Assembly (NCBI GenBank): GCA_951217055.1
Contig: OX578276.1
Coordinates: forward strand, 28,977,505-29,041,504
Length of the DNA: 64,000 bases
Direction: 5' to 3'
Origin: Gerris lacustris
Taxonomy: Eukaryota; Arthropoda; Insecta; Hemiptera; Gerridae
Made by a program: the position numbers and the translations under genes. Shown here piece after piece: positions 31,816 to 45,200 of the stretch; the stretch's first letter is position 1; each line of letters begins with the position of its first letter. The notes under the pieces were generated by a model. It worked only from the letters and a program-made list of their open reading frames with translations. It had not been told where the DNA came from and did no database searches.

Positions 31816-33638
31816 TAGGTTATATTTTACATCCTGGCTGGGTGCTATTCATTCTTATCTGTATTACGAATTAAAGATATTATACTCATATTTAAAGTAT
31901 ATAACCCATAAATTGTTACTTATATACCGCTCCTCCATTGCATATAATGCAATTTTACAGGATATCCAAAAAAAAACTGACAATAAATAAGTAGAATTGA
32001 TTTGCATTACAAAATAATAATTGTGTTTTTGAAGGACAAGATAAAAACTATCACTCCAACGGTGTTCCATTTGACTTATCAGGTTTTTAAAACTCTTGAC
32101 ATTTATTCATTAATTTCGTAAAATGTTGCTGTTGTCTTTGTTCCGTTGGAGGAGCAATTTTTAGGCATGTATCTAGCTTTAACTTAGGTTCATATATTAG
32201 TTATTTTTATCTTTATTACCTACACTGGTGTCAGAAATACAGTGGTGTTTGCTTTTTAAATTTTATTTTATGTAATAATCTTTTTCCAATTGAATGTAAA
32301 AACACTATGAGATTATTATATAAATGTTTACTTTTTTAGTTTTTAGATGTGAAATCTTTAAATCCCACATTTTTATTGTTAAAATATATATTTATTAAGA
32401 GTTTAAGACAAAAAATTGTTATTGTATTTTTATAAAAATACATTTTTTTAGAAGATTTATTTATTTGTTTTTATGTACCTATTAAATATATTGATTACCT
32501 GACTGTCTATATAAGTTATAAAATTATGAGTCATAATGTTTAACTTGTTGAAACAGAAATATTCTAAACCAAGAAACATTTTTAGGTGGAATATTTTGGC
32601 CAATTGGTTACCATTCTCCTACAAATCACCTAAATACTCACATATCCTATTGATGGTTCAAAACACAGAGAAGTAAGACATTTTCACATCAAGCAGGTGT
32701 GTTGAGTGGCTGATCCCTACATTCTATAATAATATAAAATTGTTTAGATCCAGATGTAAATAAAAGTTGGTTTCTCAAAAATTTTATTAATCAGAAAGAT
32801 GTAAATAAGACCTTATGTACAAGTTGAAGTTTCAAAGTAATATAATTTTTGATAAATTAATTGAAGAAAACTAGTTTGTGTTTAGAGAAACTTTGCAATT
32901 TATTCTTCTCTAATATTATTCTCTTGTTTTCCCCCCTTTTAATAGGTAAAACCATTAAAAACACTGGTGGTAGTAAAGTGAATGTCAAATTTACATTGTT
33001 TTTTTTAATCATTTTTTTATGATTTTAATTTAAACGTAAGTTCAGGGTTCCCGATGATTTAATTCATTTACGGCGGGTCCGTGACTGACTTGCATTTCGG
33101 AACCACTGTGTTTAACTGATCTAGATACTTAGTTTCGCTTTGAAAAAGCTTTAACTTTTTTTTTAATTAATAAAATAAATCATTGGAATGGCAGTCATTG
33201 TTTTCATTGTTTTTGTCATTGTTGAATAATGTTCTCTTCTTGAAATCCAGTTTTTAACCCACTGCCACGACATTTGGTTTCAAAAATAGTAAGATGTCTA
33301 CACATGTTTTGTTTTTCTGATCGTGATTTAGTGCCTAACCCTTTCCCAATGGAATATACAAAAGGGACACACTAGGGATATTATGTAGGAATCAACATCT
33401 AAAAGGCAACTAAACAAAAATTTGTTAATAATATTGATTGGTCTAGTTTAACCATATTGATGTGTAGATTGACAAATCTGAATTGATCAATACTTACAAT
33501 ACTATTGACCATGTTAGGGTGCTTCAAACCAGTTATTAAATATAATAATAATACTAAATTAAAAAAATATATATTATTTCTTACAAAATATACATTATTA
33601 AAAGAATACAGATTAGAAGATAAGTGAAACAATTACTA
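31816..33638. other. intergenic between ACAT2 and LSM10, no gene seen
   Basis: AT-rich, with no exon-like stretch on either strand. This is the presumed convergent 3' flank of ACAT2 (plus) and LSM10 (minus). Confidence 0.5.
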
Positions 33639-33782
33639 TTATTCCTTCTTCATGGCTGCAATCAAAGCCTTGGTTTCTAGTTGTTTTGCCATTGCTCTTT
33701 TCCGTTTGAAATTGTGCACAGGTTTAGTTGGTTTCCTTTGTAGCATTTCAATACCCCTTGTGATCGTGTCATTTATATCAAG
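33639..33782 (-). CDS. LSM10: LSM10 exon 3 (proposed terminal exon)
   Basis: A clean TTTCAG acceptor opens a phase-0 frame of 47 codons ending TAA TAG: LDINDTITRGIEMLQRKPTK, then a basic tail with FKRKRAMAKQLETK and AAMKKE. The first residues resemble the segment after YVHIPD in known LSm10 proteins. No other minus-strand gene nearby could own it. Confidence 0.65.
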   Translation of the reverse strand, partial: LDINDTITRGIEMLQRKPTKPVHNFKRKRAMAKQLETKALIAAMKKE

Positions 33783-36700
33783 CTGAAATTTTAAGCATAG
33801 CATGTGTCAGTGAGTCATAAAATATGTTATAATTTATTTATGAGATTTTAAATAATAATTCTCTCAAGGTACGTTAGGTTAAATTGTGATGTGTTATTAG
33901 CCCTAGTGTGGGTTAATTTTGTAATCCAACCTTCCCAAAAATGAGCATGCACGGAAATGATGAGAGTTAGAGTTTTGATAGTCTAGATAATCTTCAACTG
34001 AAGTCTAATCATTGTAACTGTATCAGGGTCATTCACTTTCTCTGTGTTGTTATCAGTTAATTAGGTATTATGAGGGATACATTTTTTTTTTTTTAAGTTA
34101 AATTAGACTATTGAATGTTACTTAAGTATCATTATATGTTCTCATGTAATGATAATTCAATATTTTTTAAAGTTTGAATTCCCCTCCTTGACGCTTTCCC
34201 CCTCCGTTAAAGTTTAATGAAATTTTTCTTGTTAATCAATGTGATCCCTATAAATTCTATGGTGTGGAGATTGTGGGTCTTAAGGGATGTATGTATTAAT
34301 AAAGAAAAATCTCTATTTCATGTTGTCCAATTTAGCTATATTTCGACTCCCATTTGAATCATTTTCAAGCATCTACAACAAAATACAAACTTATCACAAA
34401 CTAATCAAACTCATAATTTTATTTGTTACTTGTAGTTCATTAATAACAAATAAGACTAATTAAAACCTTCTTACCTATACATTGATCTTAATTCATGGTT
34501 ATAACCAGAATAGTCATACCTCTACAAATCATTATAAGTACTATTTTATTTCAGTGCTTCTGTATTATATAGTTTACTGTCAAATCTGGTTAAATCTAAA
34601 CCCCACCTAGAACACAGTTACACATTTTGGCTAAATTTGGAAATTTTCTTACAATTGAAATAAATATCTTACTTACATTTAAATTGTTTCCATAATTTTT
34701 ATTTAAAAGTAATTCTACCAGTTTAGATTTCTAAAGTTTTTCTACCGGTTTAGATTTAACCAGATTTGACAGTAAGAGTGGAAGCACTGAAATAAAATAC
34801 ATAGTACTTATAATGATTTGTAGAGGTATGACTATTCTGGTTATAACCATGAATTAAGATCAATGTATAGGTAAGAAGGTTTTAATTAGTCTTATTTGTT
34901 ATTAATGAACTACAAGTAACAAATAAAATTATGAGTTTGATTAGTTTGTGATAAGTTTGTATTTTGTTGTAGATGCTTGAAAATGACTCAAATGGGAGTC
35001 GAAATATAGCTAAATTGGACATGAAATAGAGATTTTTCTTTATTAATACATACATCCCTTAAGACCCACAATCTCCGCACCATAAATTTGAGTTTTAATT
35101 TTTGTATTTAATTTAATTTTAATTTTCGTATTTTACAATGCCCACGAGTTTAAAGATAAAAAAAGTGGCAATTTGGATAATATCGGCTCAATGGGCTCAT
35201 TATGGGTTGCTCACCCCTAATTTAGAGTGATTCTCTGTCCTATAATCTTTTCTTTTTTCTACTTTTTAAGGCGGGAAACTAGTAAGATAAATTAGGTGTT
35301 ATTATAAGCTAACCTACATAAATCATATCTGACCAATCGGCACCTCCCTCAGAAATAATAATAATTGATTATGTTAAGCAGGATTTTATACAGAGTAATA
35401 TCAAAATTTGTAAACTAGTAGTATTAGGAAACTTCCTCATAGAGCTATATTCAATAAGGTATATTAAGTGAACACTTTAATGAGAATGACAAACATCTAA
35501 AATCAAGCAGTCTGGACCTAATAGCCACAATTCAACAAGCAGAGACGGAACTAGACCTGTTGAGGCCCGTGTGCAAGATTTTGTTTGAGCCCCCCCCCCC
35601 CCCCCCCCCTTCACGATGACCAAATATTTTTGTCGCCTCATTTTTCAGGATACACATAAGATTTGTAATAAATTGCAACAAAAATCATTATTTTATGATA
35701 AAAAAACAAAATAAATTAAATTTGTATTTAAATGGACTACATTTTAGAATATTTTAATCAAAATCGTTGGAACCGTTTTCAAGAAATACTTTTTTCACTA
35801 AATTAATTTCCCCTCGGGGTATGATTTTTCTGAACATGTATGCTGAATTTCGTCAAAATCGGCCCAATAGTTTAGGCTGCAGGTGTCTGCACAGACAGAC
35901 GACAGATATTTTTTTTAAAAAAAACTACTTTTTTTGACTCAGGGGACCTCAAAACGTGTAAATCCATCAAAATCGAATTTTCGCGCCATTACAATACTTT
36001 TTTTTAAATGGAAAGTAAAAAAGAGCAAAAACGTTTCGAAAATGAGCAAAAAAGTTGCCTGTAATGGTACTTTTTTACTTTAGTATCCCCCTATATCCCT
36101 TTGTGTTAATAGTTATTTCGCCAAAGGAACATTATACAGAGCAGCATATATTCCTTAGTCAAATCAACTATTAAGATAAAGGAATATTAAATATAGAACT
36201 TCCCCAGGAGTCTCAATGTCTTGGGGAGACAAACACACAAACATTTTTCTGTAAGCGCATTTTAAGTTAACATAGAACCCAGCAAACAGCGTCTTTCTTC
36301 CTCCAGTAGATACTGGAGATATTGAGTGGATCATGTTAGGTGGCCCCTGTGTAGGCATATTTTACAAGTTAAAAATGTATAATTAATTTAAAAACTTACT
36401 AAAGATAGTTACATTAACAGTCTAAAATACCCAAATGTATAAAAATCACTTCATGTTGTAAATCAATTTTTTATATTATTAATATTATCTTAATAAGCAT
36501 TTAACATCAATTGTCTCAAAAAATGAGAATAATAATAATTATTATTATGTGGAAAAGAATATAGATACCTACCACATAAAAATAATATTAATAATAACAA
36601 TGGTAATAAATAAAATATAAACTAACTTCACCTTTTTAGTAAAATTATTCTTTATTGTGTATTCATTTATTTTTATTTTATTTTATTTTTTTTTTTATAA

Positions 36701-39700
36701 CGGCCGAGCGGAAGTGAGGCCCCCCCCCCTTACCCCGAGGCCCGTGTGCGGCTGACCCCATGCACACGGCTAGTTCCGGCACTGTCAACAAGTATTCATT
36801 TTAAATAAAAGGTAGTCTCATAAACTAGGTTTTACTTAGCTCATAAATGTGCAGAACCTTTCCAACCACATATTATATATTGTCCACAGCAATAAGACAA
36901 GAAATGGATCTTCTAAGGAGCTGGGACATTCAGATTGTCAAGTTAAGACGGAAAGATGCTGTTAACAATAACTACCAGTTATAAAATTAGGGTATTTGAA
37001 GCATATATTTTAAGAATTAACAATTTTTTTTTCCTCCAATTTTAAAGTATTAAAACCTAAGTGGAGCTTGGATTCAAGGTAATACAATATGTTTCGCTGA
37101 GAAGTCCAGCTCATTTAGCAAGACAGAATTATGTCTGAGAAGTTTCTAAAATTTGAATTTTAGAAAAAGAAAAAGCCCCAGAGGGGATGGGGAGATGTGG
37201 GCAAGTGTTCTGACAACATTTGATGTGCTTCGGCCAATTTGTGAATAACATTAGATAGATATTGCCGAATAAAAGGGTGCTAAAGGTCGACCAAGAAGTC
37301 ATTGAAATCTGAGGAGTGTGCTAGTGTCGTTTTTTGGTGTCACATAAAGTCAGGTTTTATTAAAATAGACCACTGTCAAAAAACACAGTGTTGTTCTTTT
37401 GTTATTAATAATTTTATTTTTGATAACTTCAATATTTTAAAAATATTTTTTGCAACAGGCAACACTGAACCTAATAAGAAATTACTTTATTTATTGATTT
37501 TTCATAGTAATAATATTATTATTCTTTAAATCTAAATCGATTTTCTTCTTTCTTAATCTTATTTTTTCTTCCTCTTTATATCTGAGTTTGATTATTGATA
37601 TGTTACTTTTTTTATTTCTGTTTGTAAACTATATCTAGTCCTATAATATTAAAAGTTGCTTTGTATTACAATAAAATTAATATCTATTTTATAACTTTAA
37701 AATTCCATTATAAAAATAATGAGATTCTAAGATAAGTTTCACTGGTTATTTTATCTATAAAAAATATAATTGGGAAAAACAAATTTGAAATTCGCTAATA
37801 TTATTTCGATTAATTGTCATAGAGAGCAATCATTTTTCATTTATATAAAAACAAATACATATTAGGTTTGTTCCAACCCTGTTATTTCTAGCGTACTTTG
37901 CATTTGCATCGTTTAGGATAGTTGTGACTATAATTCGTACTGTATAAAAACAAACAAAACATGAAACCTAACAGATTGGAAACCTTCTTGTTGTTATTCG
38001 TGAGATTTGATATAAGTGCGCATGTCATACAAACTAGAAATGGATATTGTCTTAGCACCCGACTGTACAGACTTCGGCAATACTCGAAAGTTCCGACTTT
38101 AAACGAAGCCAAGCTTTCAGTTTCTCCCATGTTCATGACTTCTTAGTCGACCTTTAGTAAATTACCAGAAATCAAATACTCTTTTGAGCAAGATACGGGA
38201 ATAAAAAGCTTGGTTTTCCGGTGAAATCCGTGTCACGAAGGGGTTGAAGTCCAACGTTTCACTTCCACAGCTGGAAGTATCTTCAGGGATGTGGAGCATC
38301 GTGATGTTTACTTGAAGCAACAACAAGACATACTGGGTACTCTTATAGAAAAGAGGCCTATTTGTGTAGGATACACCACACCCCTGAAGATGCTTCCAGC
38401 AGTGGAAGCAAAATGTCAGACTTAAACTCCTTTGTGACACTGATTTCACTGGCAAACCAAGCTGTTTATGACTAGTGTACCCGTGGAAGCCTACGCACAT
38501 ACTTAAGGGGGTAATGTAAACTAGAGGACATAACTTCCAGACCATCTGTGTCATCCTTTATGAGAGGTCATTACAGTAATAATAATATTATATATTCATC
38601 AAGTACGATTAAACATAGAGCAAGGAAAATAAAATTAAGTTAAAAATAATAATTTTAATTGATAAAATATATATAATATAAAAAAGAAACATAAAATTTA
38701 ACAAATAAATTTCACAAACAGCAACAATTCAATAAATGCAAATTATAGTTCTTTGGTTAAATCAAAATTTAGTTTATTCATAAAAAAAGAAAATCTCAAA
38801 TCCTTAAATTTAATCCACTTGTAAATAGTTAACAATTATATTGTTACAATAGAAAAACAATTATAGTAATACAAAAAAATATACCAACTTTTAGTCAACA
38901 CACAAAAAACATTATACAAACTCAATTCATTTAAATCTAGATCTGGCTGGAATCAATAATAATTAAATTTATTTCAATCAAATTCTACAAATTATAATGT
39001 GCCAGACTTGTTTTAAACAATCTAATAATCTTCCTTAACAAAATAAACCAAACAAAAATACTCTACCATAATAATACACAAGTCTTTGATTATTAGTAAA
39101 CAATTTTTCTAACATAGGTAAAATAAAAAGTAACAACACATTGCAAACATACAGATTGACATTGACACAAACATGTATTAAGTCTATCGTGAGCAATATA
39201 ATTATCAACATTTTGAATTTGTGACGGAAATTTTGAGGTAGCTAAATATTTTAACTTCAGAAAAGATATGCTGGTCGATAAAAAGTCAATAGTAAAACTT
39301 ATAAAATTACAGTTTAAGGTTTATGCAAAATAAAATTAAAAAAAAAAAATTAAAGAATTATTATTGTGTCTTTTCTTACAATTGTGTCTTCAGGGGTGTT
39401 TTTAAAAACAAAAAAAAAAAAAAACTAAGTTTTTTTGCAATACTTGTATTTCATCCCGAATTTGGGACATTTTCAAGAAATATACTTAATTTGGTTGATT
39501 TATTAATTTAATACAATTATTAGTCTGCTTATTAATTTTGAAGCGTAATTTCGTCAATTGTGAAATCCATATTATAAATTAGAAGAACATATAACAAAAC
39601 TAGTACATGAGTCATAGACAGAGATTGAACTATGACTGATAAAGAGAAAGAAAACAAAGTGCGAAAAACAGTGTTTTCTTAAACACCCCTGAAGACACAA

Positions 39701-42238
39701 TTGTAAGAAAACATCAATGAAAATTGAAAGGGGACAGTAAAGAAATCTGGATAAAGAACTATTGAGTAGTGCGTCTATTAAGGACTTAAAAGGCTCACTT
39801 CTGCATTATTCGACCCATCCTTAGGTCATTCTCAAGTTGATTGACTAGAAGATTCAATTTTTAAAGGTGTTAAAAGTCATATATGAATCATACTGATATT
39901 CATCATTTTATCTAATTTCAGGTAATGTTTGTCACTTTTTTATTTAGATAACTTCTTAGTTAGCTACGTTTTTTTCTTAGATTTTCTATGCTCAATTCTT
40001 ATTAAAGTTATTCCAATATTCATAGTGCTTTTACTTAACCATTACAACTTTTTTTTATTAACATCGTGTCACAATTTAATCTTCTTATCAGTAAGCTTGA
40101 GAATGACCTAAGGAAGGGTCAAAATATCCCAAAAGTGAGCCTTTTAACTTCTTAATAGACCCAACTAATAATGAAAATGTTTTAGTTTTGCAATTTTTTT
40201 TTATTTATTTTTTTTTTTTTTCAATAAACCACATTTAAGTTAAAACCTTATCAGAAATGCTGCATTTGATATTCTATCTATGCTCGTAAATAGACAGCCA
40301 TCTCTGAGAATCAAGCTAGTAGGTGGAGGAATTCAGGTACCTGAACGCTATTATCAGTTAGGGTTGAAAGGTACAAGAGTTGAAGCCATAGGAAGATAAT
40401 ATTATACAAGTATTGGAAAGAACAAAGTTTCAAATTAGTGGTCTTCAACTCCACCTACATCTCAGTAGACAATTTAGGTGTCTCTAAATTGTGTCATAGA
40501 GATACAAAATATCTTCATAGCATAGAAGATAAACAAGATATGATGGGTTCAGAACACTTTTCATAAACAAATAAATAAATTTAAAGAAAGAGTAGGTGCC
40601 AATAGCACAAGAAGTCAAGGAGCGCCTATTTATATTTTATTGTCTTATCTATCTTATTCATCTTTTATCTTTCCACTACAGGTGAAGGCGGCAACACATG
40701 AAGAGGAAATCCTCAAGGAAAAAGTCTCTGGAATTTCCTTAAGGATTTTCTCTACTGAAACCTCACCTTCCATAACACAAACTTCAAAAATGCTCGTGGC
40801 CGACTGCCGTCAACTCATTACAATGCCGCATCTGACTGCATAGTTCCGTCCTGCGTTTTGGTCTCAAGGCGGAAAAAAATAATTTTTTATTGGGATTTCG
40901 GGGACTGCAGTCCACAGGTGGCCTCAAGGCCACCTTCACAGACATACAGGAATTCCTCCTGATCTGGACTGTTCAGTCCAAACCTCAAGGATTTCCTCTT
41001 CGTGAGTGGCCGCCTTAAAAGTAATAAATTAACTCTTTCTGTGTAACTGATAATTTTGATAAAATAATGAGGTCCATGAAAAGAAATTTAAAATGATAAA
41101 ATCTATAAAAAAAAAAAAAAAAAATAGAAATTATCTACTACAGAATAATTGTTCCCATAGAGTTTTTAATTATCTAATTTAATCAGTAACCTCTCTAAAA
41201 AATAAGTTTTAAATAGAAGAAGACAAAACAATCTATTTTACACTAGTTAATTATCATTTATTATAACGGAATAGGCTCTATTATGAAGGTAGAATTATTT
41301 TTTACAGCTGAAAACAAAGGTATACTTCAACAAACAATACCCCCCAACAACACAACACACAATATTCCCAACAATACTTCCCAAACAATATACATATTGT
41401 TTTAAATTGATTTAATAAATCTATTCAACCATAAGAATGAGTGAATGATAGAACAAAAATAGTTCTAATTATAAAATATTACATTATTTGGGTCATCAAT
41501 GCTGTGAGTTGTTTTTGTAAATCCTATGGCTATTTAAAAATTACTTCTTTTTACTTTTGGCATCCTAGTAAAGCCTGAAATAATTCAATAATATTATTTA
41601 CACTTAAATTTAAATCATATTTACTTAATTTGGATTTAACAACACAAAATTAATTAAAAATATAATAAAAAACCTATAAGCAAAAAAAAAAAAAAAAAAA
41701 AAAAGTTTGATGAGATTATTTATGGATACAGTAGAAAATTAAAGACTTTAACAACAAAATCATATGAATTATTCAGTAAATGGTAACTAAAGTATAAATT
41801 ATTAATATCACTGTACATAATATATTTAGAAGTTTCGCACAGTTGAGATGATGGAAATTCGCCTATATTAATAATAATTTAAAGGTGGAAAATAAAGCAA
41901 ATTATTCAGAAAGATAAAGTTTAAAAATTGTTTTAGTTCTTTCAATCTTCACACATCTGCAAGAAATAAAATTTAAAAAATTGGTTGTTTAAAATAAGTG
42001 AAACAATGTCACTTTTTATTTTCTTATGTATTTTATACATAACTTTCTTTGAATATGAATATAACCAGCATATCTTGAGGAAGTCAACATACAAATGAAA
42101 TACTGAGATAACAATTACAAGAAATAAATAATACCATCAATAAAAAAAAGGAGTTAAAATAAATAATCAAATGAAAAAATAAAACAAACGGTAAAACTTA
42201 AATAATACCTTCTAATAGTTATTAGAATTCTAAAATAA

Positions 42239-42274
<36 letters not shown>

Positions 42275-45200
42275 ATTAAATCTAAATAAAATGTTTTAAT
42301 AACAATTGTTATTACCACAAATTAGGTGGTATTTATATAAGATCAATATTTGATAAATGAATAATGCATTAAGTGATCTCCAAATCTAGAATGCATTAAT
42401 AGTGTCTCCAATTAAAAAAAAAAAAAATATACCAAAATAAAAATTTAAAATAAATAAAAAACAATAATGCATGCATTTAATTTTTCTTTCAAATTGGTTA
42501 AAAATAAAATCATAGTACACCAATTAAATCAATGTATCCTTAAAAAGTTACACTTCATATGAGGCGTTCCGAATACGAAGGGCGAACTCAACATACAACT
42601 TTTTTCTTTTTTTTTCCTTACCATCGTTTAGGGTCTAAGATTTAGCCTGTAAAGTTTTTTGTTGAGTTCGCCTTTAATTCCACTTAAAATTACTGGTTTA
42701 AACTTGTAGGAGAGGTTTGAATTGTCTATAAGTAGGCGGATACGAAGGGCCAACTCCACATCTAACTCCCCAAGTCCCCCACTTCTCTTATTCCTAAATC
42801 TTATCAGACATGCTTTTTTGTTGAGTTCGCCCAATGCTTTAAAACATTAATTTAAATTTTTCTCAAAATCACCATTTGTTGTAAATCACCTTTGTATTCG
42901 GAACGCCTCATATTTATAAATAGTCATTAAACATTATTTATAACAACCCACTTAATATAATTGTCAAAAGAAAGATAAATAAATAAATAAAAATGAAATA
43001 AAATAAAATAATTTTAAAACACCATCGAGGAATCACATGAGAGACAAAAAGCGGACTCAGTCCGGTTTTTGTACCCTTCACCAGCACTGATGTTGGCTGA
43101 GAGTCCAAAAGCTAATTTTGAAAATTAAACATTCACTTTGTGGAGAGGCTTTGCGATATTTTATGATTCTACAGAAAAACAACTTAAACAAAATGAATTC
43201 AATAATATTTAAGGTGAATTTTTTTCAAAACCAGACAAACCACAAAAAAAAAATATTGTATAACTTTTTTTATAATTACTCCTTTTAAGTTTTTAAAAGT
43301 GGTATTAACTGCACTTTTTATTAGTTCAAACAGTTAAATGATACCTTTTTTTAAATTTAATGAGATGTTAAGTCAATAGTCAAAATTAAATTTTCTGTTC
43401 ACCACTGTGTTTGTACTGCTTCTAAGCCAGTTTATCCGGTTTTGGAATTAAATGACTCATTTTAGAACCTTAATACACATATATATTACCTCCATGAAAA
43501 CCTAATATATTTCACAAAGCTGTTGAATTCATATATAGGGACGAACTTGATATTTTGTACCTGATAGGTGAACTATTGCAACTGAATTTTTTTAAAACTT
43601 ATAGGAGATCCTAAATCAACTTAATATAATAAAATAAAATAGTACAAAATAAATGTTATCTCTAATTTGGTTAATAAAATACTTTTATGTCATATCTTCA
43701 TCATACAGTTTTAGAGAATTATTAACAGTGAAGTTACACGTGCAATCAAATCTTATCTTTTCAAATATACATTTTATCACATACAGTGGAAGCCTTCTTA
43801 ACTGGCTACCTTGGGACCAAATTCATGGTCAGATAACAAATTGGCGGGTTAAACCAAATTTTTCTTGTAACAAACAAATAAAAAATAGAGAAATACTTTT
43901 AAAACATTACAGTACATTGGACAGCTATATTTAAACTCCTCAACTAACCACATCAGACAGGTTTCAACAGATATTTTCACAAAGTAGCAGTGGCGTAGCT
44001 AGGGTAGTGGGGGCCCCCCCCGCAAGAACTTTTTAGGGGCCCCTCACCAAAATAAAATTGATGAGCAAAAAAAAAAAAGGTCTTTATCCTTTATATGGGG
44101 CCCCCATCGGCATTGGTATACTGGATTTGGGGGCCCCCCCGCAATGCGGGCCCATAGTTACGCCACTGCAAAGTAGTGGTAAACAGACTTTTTGCCTTTT
44201 ATGTACTAGGTCAGAATGAGAGAACAAGGGAGTCATATGAGGAGTCACCCTTAGCTAAGCAGCTATAAGAGGATAAGAGAGTTTCTATACTAATAAGGGT
44301 TTCATTCTATGATTAAAATTTATGTGTATTGAATTCTTCATCGATTAATCTATTCAAAATTCCTATAAATAAACCTTAACAAAGGAACCAAAAAGTAAAT
44401 TTAACAAAATAATTAAAAAATTTAAGTTAGGTAGTCTTCATACTACGGAAAGATAAAATTTTACATTAAATCAAATTATAATTATCATTAACTACGGGAG
44501 ACCTACAGAGAAAAATAGACCCCCGCACCGGGACTTGAACCACAGGCCTCCTATATATCCGCTAAGTTGGTAAGAGCGCCTGTAACAGATATATAGGAGG
44601 CCCGTGGTTCAAGTCCCGGTGCAGGGGTCTATTTTTCTTTGTATGTGTCCTGTAGTTAATGATAATTATAATTTAATTTAAAGCAAAATAATTAAATGTT
44701 CTATGAAACTGAAACAGACTTCAACTTTAGGAGCACAATTATTTAATAATTCTTAATATTAATATTGCATTTTTATTTTTAATTAATTTAATTTTTTCTA
44801 ACAGGTATACATTTTTTTTAGATGAGCATTTTATTGTCATAAAATATTAAATTACAATAAATAAAATAATTAATTTGTGCTATTTTTAATCATAAGTAGA
44901 GAGATAAGTATAAAATGAGATTACTACTTGAAATTATATCAGTGAGACTTTCAAAGACAGAATAAATAAATAAATTAGGACTTAAATTTCTTTCAGTAAA
45001 TTGATAATATTATAGTATACTGATATTAAATTTTAATAATTATGATGAAGCTTCAGCAATGCTTAACATTAAAACCACTAGTGATATATGGAGAATTGAA
45101 GGGAGCTTCTAGAATTTAGAAGGTATCCGTCCCACTTAGCACGTTGGGCTTAAGTTTGGGGACTTATGGTCAACTAATAACAACTACCTAAGGCAAACAA

